A DNA stretch of 64,000 bases from Bombella dulcis (GTDB taxonomy: Bacteria; Pseudomonadota; Alphaproteobacteria; Acetobacterales; Acetobacteraceae). Location of the stretch: positions 1 to 64,000 of the forward strand of contig NZ_JANIDV010000002.1 in NCBI RefSeq assembly GCF_026385505.1, read 5' to 3'. Every line of letters begins with the position of its first letter. Position 1 is the stretch's first letter. A model generated the notes under the pieces. It searched no databases. It saw only the letters and a program-made list of their open reading frames with translations, and was not told the DNA's origin. Positions 56,863 to 64,000 of this stretch are shown here, piece by piece. The position numbers were made by a program, and so were the translations under genes.

Positions 56863-56901
56863 GACTGTTTTTTCTTAACAGGAAAATCAGGAAAACACAT
56901 T

Positions 56902-56924
56902 CCGCCGGGGTTTGTCCCCGGCGG
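56902..56924 (+). terminator. Hairpin between katG and pseudoazurin
   Basis: Perfect 9-base-pair stem CCGCCGGGG/CCCCGGCGG with a five-base loop and only three T after it. Likely a partial terminator or stabiliser that makes katG mRNA more abundant than the downstream message. Confidence 0.65.
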
Positions 56925-56947
56925 TTTGGTAAGAAGTGGAGGATAGT

Positions 56948-57391
56948 ATGTTGAAATTTGCTGGTGGTGCCCTCGCCCTGTTCATGGCAACAGCCCTGTC
57001 CGCCACGGCGGCCACGGTTGACGTGAAGATGCTGAGCCACGGTGCTCATGGCTATTCTTTCGAGCCGGCTGTCGTTTACATCCACTCCGGTGACAGCGTG
57101 CGTTTCGTGCCGACAGACCCGGGCCATAACGCCCAATCCATTCCGGGCATGACGCCTGATGGGGCCGCACCCATCAACGTGCCTTTCAGCCAGGAAAAGA
57201 TTGTCCAGTTCACCAAGCCCGGCCTGTACGGGTACAAGTGCCTGCCGCATTTTGCTCTGGGCATGGTGGGTCTGGTTGTCGTCGATAACGCTAACAACGA
57301 GGCTCAGGCCCGTAAGGCTCCGCTTTATGGGGCTGCCAAGCGGCGTTTCAATGAGCTGTTCCAGGAAGTGGACAGCAAGAATGACAAGTAA
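56948..57391 (+). CDS. Pseudoazurin (blue copper protein)
   Basis: Small periplasmic electron carrier of 147 residues. Residues 1-22 are a signal peptide ending ATA. The mature protein has the pseudoazurin pattern MLSHGAHGYSFEPAVVYIHS. Type 1 copper ligands are His60 (DPGHNAQ), Cys98 and His101 (YKCLPH), and Met106. GGAGG lies eight bases upstream of the chosen ATG. Pseudoazurins usually donate to nitrite or nitrous oxide reductase, but no denitrification gene is nearby. Adjacent katG and cytochrome b561 point to peroxide reduction instead. The C-terminal extension of about 25 residues is lysine- and arginine-rich. Confidence 0.92.
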   Translation: MLKFAGGALALFMATALSATAATVDVKMLSHGAHGYSFEPAVVYIHSGDSVRFVPTDPGHNAQSIPGMTPDGAAPINVPFSQEKIVQFTKPGLYGYKCLPHFALGMVGLVVVDNANNEAQARKAPLYGAAKRRFNELFQEVDSKNDK

Positions 57392-57406
57392 GAGAGTTCT
57401 GGCCTG

Positions 57407-57445
57407 AGGGCCGGAGACTGCTTATTGTTGGGTCGGCCCTTTTTT
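57407..57445 (+). terminator. Terminator after pseudoazurin
   Basis: AGGGCCG (57407-57413) pairs with CGGCCCT (57434-57440) around a 20-base loop, followed by six T. The cytochrome gene downstream therefore may need read-through or its own promoter. Confidence 0.65.
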
Positions 57446-57502
57446 CCGTTTCATAGTGGCAGGGGGCCGATTTTTTTATTCCATGATTCATGGAGATAAA
57501 GC

Positions 57503-58087
57503 GTGTCAGAAAAAGTGGAAATGATGACTGGCGAGCCATCACGCCATAATGCGGTAAGCATTTTCCTGCATTGGGTGATCGCTCTGCTGGTCTTCTTTAT
57601 GATCGGCCTTGGCCTGTATATGGACCATGTTCCCGTCAGTAATTCAGGCTTCCTGCATCAGTTTCACAAGTCCGTTGGCATTGTGACCATGCTGTTGATC
57701 GTGGTGCGTGTCATCTGGCGTCTGACGCACAAGGCTCCGGCCCTGCCGAAGGACCTGTCGGCAGCACAGCGTGTGGTGGCTGGCGGGATGGAGGGGCTGC
57801 TCTATCTGTACCAGATTTTCGTACCGGCCACGGGCTGGCTGATGGTGTCCTCCATGGCCATGCCGATCGTGCTCTTTGGTTTGGTCTCATGGCCGCTGAT
57901 TCCCCTGCCGCAGAGCGTGATGGATAGTGGTACTCTGGCTGAAGTCATGCCGGACATCCATAACTGGCTTGCCTGGACCTTCGGGGGCTTCATTGCCCTG
58001 CATGTGCTGGCCGCCCTCTATCATCGTTTCATCCGGAAGGATCAGGTGGTGAACCGCATTCTGCCCCGTCATGGGTCCGGACGCTGA
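57503..58087 (+). CDS. Cytochrome b561 (quinol-oxidising membrane protein)
   Basis: A 194-residue inner-membrane dihaem cytochrome with four hydrophobic helices. Haem-ligand histidines are visible in SIFLHWVIALLVFF (helix 1), FLHQFHKSVGIVTML (helix 2) and MPDIHNWLAWTFGGFIALHV (helix 4). Bacterial CybB-type proteins oxidise ubiquinol and pass electrons on, often to a periplasmic acceptor encoded beside them. The start is GTG with TGGAGA upstream. Being third after katG and pseudoazurin suggests the order quinol, cytochrome b561, pseudoazurin, KatG. Confidence 0.92.
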   Translation: MSEKVEMMTGEPSRHNAVSIFLHWVIALLVFFMIGLGLYMDHVPVSNSGFLHQFHKSVGIVTMLLIVVRVIWRLTHKAPALPKDLSAAQRVVAGGMEGLLYLYQIFVPATGWLMVSSMAMPIVLFGLVSWPLIPLPQSVMDSGTLAEVMPDIHNWLAWTFGGFIALHVLAALYHRFIRKDQVVNRILPRHGSGR

Positions 58088-58205
58088 AAGTTTGAGCAGG
58101 CTGTACCCTCATTGACTGGAATGGGGGGTGCCTTCCGGCAGTGGGGGTTGCCAGCGTATATTCCTTTATCCCTTCAGGGGGATGTGGTATCAATCAGCGG
58201 AAATG

Positions 58206-58245
58206 AGCAGGATATAAGGATGACGGCATATCCTCATCCTGCTTT
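58206..58245 (+). other. Two-tier hairpin upstream of the transsulfuration gene
   Basis: AGCAGGAT (58206-58213) pairs with ATCCTGCT (58236-58243), and inside it AGGAT pairs with ATCCT, followed by TTTCC. It could end the cytochrome transcript or act in the leader of the next gene. It does not match SAM or SAH riboswitch consensus sequences known to me. Confidence 0.5.
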
Positions 58246-58346
58246 CCAGACCGGTTGCTGCGGTGCTGGGTGGGACACCATCTGGCAGTCATGGAGCTGG
58301 GTGGTGGATCACATACAGGCTAGGTACCTGCTGAAGGAAACTCCCA

Positions 58347-59630
58347 ATGGCGTCAGATCACAAGAAGACCCATATCGGCAGCCATAAGCTGCACCCCGAG
58401 ACACAGATGCTCAATTACGGCTATGACCCCGCCCTTTCGGAAGGGGCCGTGAAGCCGCCTGTGTTCCTGACATCAACATTCGTCTTTCCGACAGCGGAAG
58501 ATGGCCGGGATTTCTTCGATTATGTCTCGGGCCGGAAAGAGCCGCCGGAAGGCAAGGGGCAGGGACTTGTCTATTCCCGCTTCAACCATCCGAACAGCGA
58601 GATCGTGGAAGACCGTCTGGCCGTCTATGAAGAGACGGAGCGGGGTGTCCTGTTCTCATCCGGTATGTCTGCCATTGCGACCACACTGCTGGCCTATACC
58701 CGCCCCGGTGATGTGATCCTTCATTCTCAGCCGCTTTACGGTGGTACGGAAACCCTGCTGACCAAAACGATGGACTCTTTTGGCATCAGGTCCGTGGGGC
58801 TGGGAAGCTGCGGCGTGGATGAAGCCATCATGCGTGAGGCTGCGGAGCAGGCTGTGGCGGCAGGCCGTGTGGCCCTGATCCTGATTGAGACGCCTGCCAA
58901 CCCGACCAACGGTCTGGTGGACCTGAAGCTGGTGCGTCGCATCGCCGAGGAAATCGAGGCGAAGCAGGGCAGCCGCCCCGTCATCGTCTGTGACAATACG
59001 CTGCTGGGGCCGCTCTATCAGCACCCGCTGAAACATGGGGCTGATCTCTCCCTGTACTCCCTGACCAAATATGTGGGAGGCCATTCGGACCTCGTGGCCG
59101 GGGCCGTGCTGGGCAGTGATGCCATGACCCGCCCGGTGCGTCAGCTCCGTGGGGCCATCGGCACCCATCTGGACCCGCATAGCTGCTGGATGCTGGGCCG
59201 GTCTTTGGAGACACTGGGGCTGCGTATGGAGCGTGCCACACTCAGTGCACAGCGTGTGGCAGAGTTGCTGCGGGACCATGCTAAGGTCAGCAAGGTGCAT
59301 TTCCCACCTTTCTATGAGGCTGATTCAGCGGAAGGGAAAGTCTATGCCCGTCAGTGCAGCGGTGCTGGATCGACGTTCTCCTTTGACATTGAAGGGGGAG
59401 AGCCTGCTGCTTTCCGTTTCCTCAATGCCCTGAAGATCATGAAGCTGGCTGTCAGTCTGGGGGGTACGGAGTCTCTGGCTAGTCATCCCGCTACGATGAC
59501 GCATTCCGGTGTACCGAAGGAGGTGCGGGAACGCTTTGGTGTCACGTCCTCTACTGTGCGTCTTTCCATTGGTGTGGAGCATGTTGATGACCTGCTGGTG
59601 GATGTGAAGCAGGCTCTGGATGCCGCCTGA
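58347..59630 (+). CDS. Cys/Met-metabolism PLP enzyme (cystathionine gamma-synthase / methionine gamma-lyase type)
   Basis: A 427-residue PLP enzyme. The signature around the cofactor lysine is [18 protein letters not shown], with [10 protein letters not shown] and the [17 protein letters not shown] segment. The N-terminal 30 residues and insert EPPEGKGQ are typical of the subgroup annotated as cystathionine gamma-synthase family protein. The choice between gamma-synthase (with O-acetyl- or O-succinyl-homoserine), O-acylhomoserine sulfhydrylase and methionine gamma-lyase is open. Convergent metNIQ genes favour methionine metabolism. It would link cysteine made by CysK to methionine. Confidence 0.85.
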   Translation: MASDHKKTHIGSHKLHPETQMLNYGYDPALSEGAVKPPVFLTSTFVFPTAEDGRDFFDYVSGRKEPPEGKGQGLVYSRFNHPNSEIVEDRLAVYEETERGVLFSSGMSAIATTLLAYTRPGDVILHSQPLYGGTETLLTKTMDSFGIRSVGLGSCGVDEAIMREAAEQAVAAGRVALILIETPANPTNGLVDLKLVRRIAEEIEAKQGSRPVIVCDNTLLGPLYQHPLKHGADLSLYSLTKYVGGHSDLVAGAVLGSDAMTRPVRQLRGAIGTHLDPHSCWMLGRSLETLGLRMERATLSAQRVAELLRDHAKVSKVHFPPFYEADSAEGKVYARQCSGAGSTFSFDIEGGEPAAFRFLNALKIMKLAVSLGGTESLASHPATMTHSGVPKEVRERFGVTSSTVRLSIGVEHVDDLLVDVKQALDAA

Positions 59631-59654
59631 AGATCAGTGACTTCTGACCGATGA

Positions 59655-59689
59655 AAAAAGCCCGTCTCCTTTCGGGAGGCGGGCTTTTT
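59655..59689. terminator. Bidirectional rho-independent terminator
   Basis: Arms AAAAAGCCCGTCTCC (59655-59669) and GGAGGCGGGCTTTTT (59675-59689), one G-T pair and a five-base loop, between the convergent PLP enzyme and metI. Confidence 0.95.
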
Positions 59690-59711
59690 CAGTGTCTGAC
59701 GGGTTGAAAGA

Positions 59712-60362
59712 TCAGTGTTTCAGCCAACGGGCCAGACTGTTGCCAATGACCTGCATCAGGCTGACCATGATGATGAGGACGACCACGACCCCGAACATGA
59801 CGGTCGTGTTGAAACGCTGGTACCCATAGCGGATGGCCAGATCACCCAGCCCACCAGCCCCGATGACGCCCGCCATAGCGGAGGCACCGACCATGGTGAT
59901 GAGCGTGACCGTCACGCCGGTCACCAGCCCCGGCAGGGCCTCGGCAATCAGGACGGAGCGGATGATGGTCATGCGTGTGCCACCCATGGCCCGGACCGCA
60001 TCCACAAGGCCGGAATCCACCTCCCGCAGGGCCATCTCGGCAATGCGGGCGAAATAGGGAATCCCGGCAATGGAAAGCGGTACGATGGCGGCTTCCGTCC
60101 CCAGGGAGGTTCCGGCGATGAAGCGTGTGACGGGGATGAGCAGCACCAGCAGGATGATGAATGGTACGGCACGGACGGCGTCCACCACCATGCCCATGAG
60201 ACGGGCGGCGAAAGGCAGGCGGTACAGCCCCTGCGGGCCGGTGGCGATCATGAACAGGGCCAGCGGCAGCCCCAGAATGACGGACAGGGCCGTGGAGGCC
60301 ACGACCATCTCCAGCGTCTGCCATGCGGAATGGAGAATCAGTTTAAGGATGAGAGGGGACAT
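59712..60362 (-). CDS. metI: Methionine ABC transporter permease MetI
   Basis: A 216-residue inner-membrane permease with about five helices. The cytoplasmic coupling loop is DAVRAMGGTRMTIIRSVLIAEALPGL, in which the EAA-type motif is recognisable, and GASAMAGVIGAGGLGDLAIRYGYQRF is a family hallmark. It pairs with MetN to import methionine. It overlaps metN by 20 bases. Confidence 0.95.
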   Translation of the reverse strand: MSPLILKLILHSAWQTLEMVVASTALSVILGLPLALFMIATGPQGLYRLPFAARLMGMVVDAVRAVPFIILLVLLIPVTRFIAGTSLGTEAAIVPLSIAGIPYFARIAEMALREVDSGLVDAVRAMGGTRMTIIRSVLIAEALPGLVTGVTVTLITMVGASAMAGVIGAGGLGDLAIRYGYQRFNTTVMFGVVVVLIIMVSLMQVIGNSLARWLKH

Positions 60363-61380
60363 ATCCCAGAATCTCCATGTTCTGCGCTGCCGTTTTCAGG
60401 TGATCCAGTGCCTGTTCCGTCCTGTCTCCCTCAAAACTGAGGATCATGTCGCCGCTCAGACGTTCGCTGATTGTGGTGACGCCACCCTGTAGCAGGGCAG
60501 TCTGCACACCGAACTTTTCATAGAGTGCACTGAAAAGTGGCTCACTGGCACCATTCCCGCTGAGGACAATCCGGATGATGGCCCGGTGGTGACCCTGCGG
60601 AGGCGTGGAGACCAGTGTTTCACCCAGAAAGGCTGGCAGGGAAGGCCGGATGTCTGCCAGAAGGGTCTGGAGTGTCCGGTTATTCTGCCCGTCACGGAGG
60701 AAGTCCAGCAGGGTTCCGTCTTCGACAAGACGGCCATGATCGAGCACCAGAATCCGCTGGGCAAAGCGGCGGACCACTTCCATCTCATGGGTGATGAGGA
60801 CGATGGTCAATCCCAGCTTCCGGTTGATGTCTGCCAGAAGGTTCAGGATGGAGTTGGTGGATTCCGGGTCCAGTGCGGAGGTGGCTTCGTCACAGAGCAG
60901 CAGTGTCGGGTTGGCGGCCAGGGCACGGGCAATGCCGACACGCTGTTTCTGCCCGCCAGAAAGCTGGGAGGGGTACTTTTTTTCAAAACCCTTCAGTCCG
61001 ACAAGTTCAAGCAGCTCGGCGATACGGCCTGCCTGTTCCCTGCGGGGGCATCCGGCGATCTGGAGGGGCAGGGCAATGTTGCCCGCTACGGTACGGGATG
61101 TCAGCAGGTTGAAGTGCTGGAAAACCAGACCGATCCTGCGGCGGATGCGGACAAGCTGACGCTCCGGCTGTGTCGTGAGGTCCACGCCATCAAGTAGGAT
61201 ATGGCCCTGCTGGGGGCGTTCCAGGGCACAAAGACACCGGAGCAGGGTGGACTTACCCGCTCCGGAGCGACCGATCAGCCCCACGACTTCCCCCTGTTTT
61301 ACGGAGAAGGAAATGTCCTGAAGGGCTGTATGCTGACCAAAACTGTGCGTGACGTGCTGGATGTCGAGTATGGGGTTCAT
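60343..61380 (-). CDS. metN: Methionine ABC transporter ATPase MetN
   Basis: A 345-residue ATP-binding subunit: Walker A GRSGAGKSTLLR, signature LSGGQKQRVGIARAL, Walker B LLLCDEATSALDP and H-loop LITHEMEVV. The last 80 residues form the NIL domain (VLSGNGASEPLFSALYEKFG), by which cytoplasmic methionine inhibits transport. The ATG at 61380 overlaps the metQ stop (ATGA). Confidence 0.96.
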   Translation of the reverse strand: MNPILDIQHVTHSFGQHTALQDISFSVKQGEVVGLIGRSGAGKSTLLRCLCALERPQQGHILLDGVDLTTQPERQLVRIRRRIGLVFQHFNLLTSRTVAGNIALPLQIAGCPRREQAGRIAELLELVGLKGFEKKYPSQLSGGQKQRVGIARALAANPTLLLCDEATSALDPESTNSILNLLADINRKLGLTIVLITHEMEVVRRFAQRILVLDHGRLVEDGTLLDFLRDGQNNRTLQTLLADIRPSLPAFLGETLVSTPPQGHHRAIIRIVLSGNGASEPLFSALYEKFGVQTALLQGGVTTISERLSGDMILSFEGDRTEQALDHLKTAAQNMEILGYVPSHP

Positions 61381-62207
61381 GACCACGCAGGTGTGACTGT
61401 ACCGTGATAGATGTCCAGAATGACCTGACGGACATTCGGCTGGTGATAGCTCTCCACCAGTGGCTTGACCCAGTCAGCCTTGGCATCTCCTTCATTGACA
61501 GAGATGAAGTTGACATACGGGTTGTTTGCCAGCCCTTCGACGCCAATGCGTTCCTGCTCCGTGATGCCAGCCTTGCGTGCCCAGTCCATGTTGACGACGG
61601 CGGCATCCAGGTCAGGCAGGGAACGCCCGACCACACCGGCATCCAGCTCTTCGATGGCAATGTTACGGGGATTGTCGGTGATATCCAGCACCGTAGGAAA
61701 GAGGCCACAATCTAATGGCATACGGATCAGCCCTAGAGTTTCCATTACATGCAGGGCGCGGCCCTCGTTGCTGGGGTCATTGGGGATGCCGATGCGGGCA
61801 TTCTGCGGAATGTCATTCATGGAATGCCACTTGCGGGAATAGAGGCCGATCGGCTGGAAATATGTGTCGCCAACCGGAACGATCCTGTAGCCGTGAGCCT
61901 TGATCTGGGCGTCAAGGAAGGGACGGTGCTGGAAGGCATTGGCGTCCACGTCATGCTCGGACAGGGCCTCATTGGGCGTGTTGTAGTCGGAGAAGGGGAT
62001 GATCTTCAGTGTCAGGCCACGCTGCGCAGCGTTCTGGCTGACGACACGCCAGATGTCTTCATCCTCGCCGGACATGATGCCGATTTTCAGGGTACGGGGA
62101 TCAGCATGGGCGATTCCGGGGCGGGTCAGACCAAAGGTAGCGGCACCGACCAGCCCTGTTGAAAGGCTCATGAAACGACGCCGGGAAAGGGAGAAAGACC
62201 GGGACAT
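61377..62207 (-). CDS. metQ: Methionine-binding protein MetQ with Tat-type signal
   Basis: A 276-residue periplasmic methionine-binding protein of the NlpA/MetQ family (LKIGIMSGEDEDIWRVV, DVDANAFQHRPFLD, RIGIPNDPSNEGRALHVME). The N-terminus SLSRRRFMSLSTGLVGAA is a twin-arginine signal ending in AHA, and there is no lipobox cysteine. Typical MetQ proteins are Sec-exported lipoproteins, so this one appears soluble and Tat-exported. The ATG at 62207 has AAAGG upstream. First gene of the metQNI operon. Confidence 0.93.
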   Translation of the reverse strand: MSRSFSLSRRRFMSLSTGLVGAATFGLTRPGIAHADPRTLKIGIMSGEDEDIWRVVSQNAAQRGLTLKIIPFSDYNTPNEALSEHDVDANAFQHRPFLDAQIKAHGYRIVPVGDTYFQPIGLYSRKWHSMNDIPQNARIGIPNDPSNEGRALHVMETLGLIRMPLDCGLFPTVLDITDNPRNIAIEELDAGVVGRSLPDLDAAVVNMDWARKAGITEQERIGVEGLANNPYVNFISVNEGDAKADWVKPLVESYHQPNVRQVILDIYHGTVTPAWS

Positions 62208-62491
62208 AGGAGTACCTTTCAACATTCAGGAGTGGATCAGTACGGTATCATAAACGCTTCTACAGCCGTAGGAAAGCGCCGCCGGGTGTGCATCATGTCA
62301 TCCTGACGGGGGATGGCCGTGCGTGGGAAGTGTTTTTAGCGGGTCACCCTGTTCTGTCAAGGTAAAGAGATGATCACATGAACAGTTAATGATAAAGGAA
62401 TATAACGCCTAATGAATATGGGAGATGTTCCTGATGGCCGTTCTATTGGAACAGTCCGGTAGTGAGCGGCCATGACCTCCGGGAGGGGTGG

Positions 62492-63379
62492 TTAGTCCCC
62501 GGATGTGAAAAGATAGAGGCCCGTTGTCGGGGCCTGTTTCGTGATGAGGCGTGCTTGTCCGGTTTCCAGAATGACCTCTCGGATGGAGCCGCCCAGATCA
62601 CTGACAAAAGCCCGTGTTCCTCTGGTATCGATAGCCAGCCCGATGGCTTCATCCAGCCCACGCAGGACAACTTCGTGGCTGTGGAGGCCCTGACCGTCCA
62701 CATGGGCCACGTTCAGGCTGTTGCCATCAGGCGGGGCACCACGGTCCGTCCACCAGAGCTTACCGAGAGCCGGGGATACATGCAGGTCGATCGGTTCCGG
62801 CAGGCGGTCGGCCAGCAGCTCTACGTCCGTGCGGCTGGCAGGGTTCATGCCTTCGGGCGGGTCCAGTGGCATACGGAAGATGCGCCCGACACCTCCTTTG
62901 GGCGGGCCTTTCTGTGTCCAGTAAAGATGGCCGTTCTGGGGGTCCAGAGTGATGCCCACGCACTGAAGGGACACATTCTTCAGGTCATCCGGATAGACGC
63001 CCGTCTGGAGAAGGACCTCGACCTCACTGCCATCACGGCGGCACCGCATGATGCGCATGCCCTCACGGTCGCACCAGTAGAGATGCTCGAGTCCGGGCGC
63101 GGATGTCAGCTGCTTCGGGGTGACGACCGCACCCTGCCCGACAAGGACCTTATGGTCGCTGCTATCCAGCAGGGCCGATTCTATGGTGCCATCGGCAGCA
63201 TTTTCGTCCCTGCCCATGTTGGTCCAGTAGATGCGGCCTTCAACTCCATCAATCCATATCCCGTCCGGTATGCCCCAGCCGATGTCGATGTGGGAGAGGA
63301 CACGGCCATCCCCGATGGAAAGGGCCGTGATCCGGGGGGGCTTGGTCTCAAGCGTATAGAGAACTGTCTTCTGGCTCAT
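62492..63379 (-). CDS. YWTD-type six-bladed beta-propeller protein
   Basis: A 295-residue soluble protein without signal peptide, made of repeats like those of the LDL-receptor propeller: RIYWTNMGR, LYWCDREG, LYWTQKGPP and LWWTDRGAP each mark one blade, with GITLDPQNGH and AIGLAIDTRG between. SMP-30/gluconolactonase proteins share this fold, but their metal-binding set is not clear here. It overlaps the stop of the dehydrogenase gene (ATGA), so both are co-expressed; a role as a lactone- or sugar-acid-handling partner is speculative. The 284 bases between its end and metQ hold only the metQ promoter region. Confidence 0.75.
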   Translation of the reverse strand: MSQKTVLYTLETKPPRITALSIGDGRVLSHIDIGWGIPDGIWIDGVEGRIYWTNMGRDENAADGTIESALLDSSDHKVLVGQGAVVTPKQLTSAPGLEHLYWCDREGMRIMRCRRDGSEVEVLLQTGVYPDDLKNVSLQCVGITLDPQNGHLYWTQKGPPKGGVGRIFRMPLDPPEGMNPASRTDVELLADRLPEPIDLHVSPALGKLWWTDRGAPPDGNSLNVAHVDGQGLHSHEVVLRGLDEAIGLAIDTRGTRAFVSDLGGSIREVILETGQARLITKQAPTTGLYLFTSGD

Positions 63380-64000
63380 GATTTTTTTTCGTCATAAGTG
63401 TAGAAACCGCGGCCTGTCTTCACGCCCAGCCGGTTCTCGGCGATCATCTTGCGCAGCAGCGTACGGGGTGCTTCCGGGAGTTCCGGGAAGACCTGCGCAT
63501 AATGCTCTTCAATCTGGAGAACGATGTCGAGGCCGACCTGATCCATGAGCCTGAACGGTCCCGCAGGCGTGCCCTGTGTCTCACAGTAGATGCGGTCAAT
63601 CGTTTCCGGGTCCGAGACACCTTCGGCGGCAACGCAGAGCGATTCACGCTTGATCGCAGCCCAGATGCGGTTCTCGATGAAGCCCACGCTCTCTTTTTGG
63701 GCGACATAGGGGGACAGGCCCACTTCCTTGAAATACCGGGCCAGGTCCTCAATGAGGCCCTGATCCGTGGAGCCGCAGGACATGAGTTCCACGACCCGTT
63801 TTTCAGGCGGCATCATGAAGTGGGTATTAAGGACACGATTCCTGTGCTTCACCTTGCCGACGATCTGGCTGGACGGGAAGGATGAGGAGTTTGTTGCCAG
63901 AATGACATCCTCGGCTGTTAGCTGGTCCAGCTGGCCGAAAATGTCCGTCTTGAGTTCCAGCTTTTCGGGAAGGGCCTCAATGACGAGCCATGCGCCATCC
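63376..64000 (-). CDS. 3-hydroxyacyl-CoA dehydrogenase family protein (partial, 5' end outside)
   Basis: Only the C-terminal 207 residues lie in the window; the gene continues beyond position 64000. The end of the Rossmann domain reads AWLVIEALPEKLELKTDIF and ILATNSSSFPSSQIV, followed by THFMMPPEKRVVELM with the catalytic histidine region, and the helical dimerisation domain with GFIENRIWAAIKRESL and ENRLGVKTGRGFYTY. Such proteins oxidise 3-hydroxyacyl-CoA, or in the lambda-crystallin branch L-gulonate. The bacterial/fungal pairing with a YWTD propeller is suggestive, but the substrate is open. Confidence 0.9.
   Translation of the reverse strand, partial: DGAWLVIEALPEKLELKTDIFGQLDQLTAEDVILATNSSSFPSSQIVGKVKHRNRVLNTHFMMPPEKRVVELMSCGSTDQGLIEDLARYFKEVGLSPYVAQKESVGFIENRIWAAIKRESLCVAAEGVSDPETIDRIYCETQGTPAGPFRLMDQVGLDIVLQIEEHYAQVFPELPEAPRTLLRKMIAENRLGVKTGRGFYTYDEKKS

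Noticed and set aside
58088-58346. SAM-II or SAH riboswitch before the transsulfuration gene
   Set aside because: Searched by eye for the conserved core sequences of both; neither is present.

Overview
The window looks like chromosomal DNA of an acetic acid bacterium (Alphaproteobacteria, Acetobacteraceae). The basis is the GC-rich codon use, the conserved alphaproteobacterial block aminotransferase-hom-glpX-recJ, the cysG-DUF2849-cysI-DUF934 sulfite-reduction operon, and a periplasm rich in quinol-linked and peroxide-handling proteins. Genus cannot be fixed from the sequence alone. No CRISPR array, insertion sequence, prophage or rRNA operon was seen. Four loci are damaged or doubtful (a siderophore receptor, an RtcB homologue, a second TonB receptor, a chorismatase-like gene), which suggests ongoing gene loss, although two single-base shifts could be sequencing errors.

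Layout. 1-1.5 kb: decayed TonB siderophore receptor with an intact-looking Fur box, and an RtcB pseudogene. 1.6-13.2 kb: sulfur block with siroheme synthase and sulfite reductase, a frameshifted TonB receptor, an amino-acid-type permease, a TauD dioxygenase, an SDR dehydrogenase, cysteine synthase and an Rrf2 regulator. 13.5-17.1 kb: one large autotransporter with AT-richer codon use. 17.1-22.1 kb: LysE exporter/ArgP regulator pair, DoxX protein, chorismatase-like protein, and an OhrR-type regulator with a catalase-like haem protein. 22.2-31 kb: tRNA-Glu, recJ-glpX-hom-aminotransferase, an OmpA-like lipoprotein, a ClpP-type protease and a ferritin-like di-iron protein. 31-39.4 kb: recA, a gamma-glutamyltransferase-like lipoprotein, a DsbA-like protein, the folate genes folP-folBK-folE facing queD-queC-queE, and tRNA-Asp. 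39.5-49.8 kb: a two-lobed retropepsin-like protease, xerC, priA, a TPR protein, rpmJ, oligopeptidase B, and pabC-pabB. 49.9-54.2 kb: gyrA-coaD-peptidyl-prolyl isomerase, tRNA-Lys and a degenerate tRNA-Leu. 54.6-58.1 kb: exported catalase-peroxidase KatG, pseudoazurin and cytochrome b561. 58.3-64 kb: a Cys/Met-metabolism PLP enzyme facing metQNI, a YWTD beta-propeller protein, and a 3-hydroxyacyl-CoA dehydrogenase running off the right edge.

How the genes fit together. Sulfite, possibly from taurine-like sulfonates via TauD, would be reduced by siroheme-dependent CysI, fixed by CysK and passed into transsulfuration; MetNIQ imports methionine. GTP entering through FolE feeds both folate (FolBK, FolP, with p-aminobenzoate from PabB/PabC) and queuosine (QueD, QueE, QueC). 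The most striking unit is KatG with a secretion signal, followed on the same strand by a blue copper protein and a quinol-oxidising cytochrome b561. I read it as a candidate periplasmic quinol-to-peroxide electron chain; this is inference. A second peroxide unit pairs an OhrR-type sensor with a catalase-like protein.
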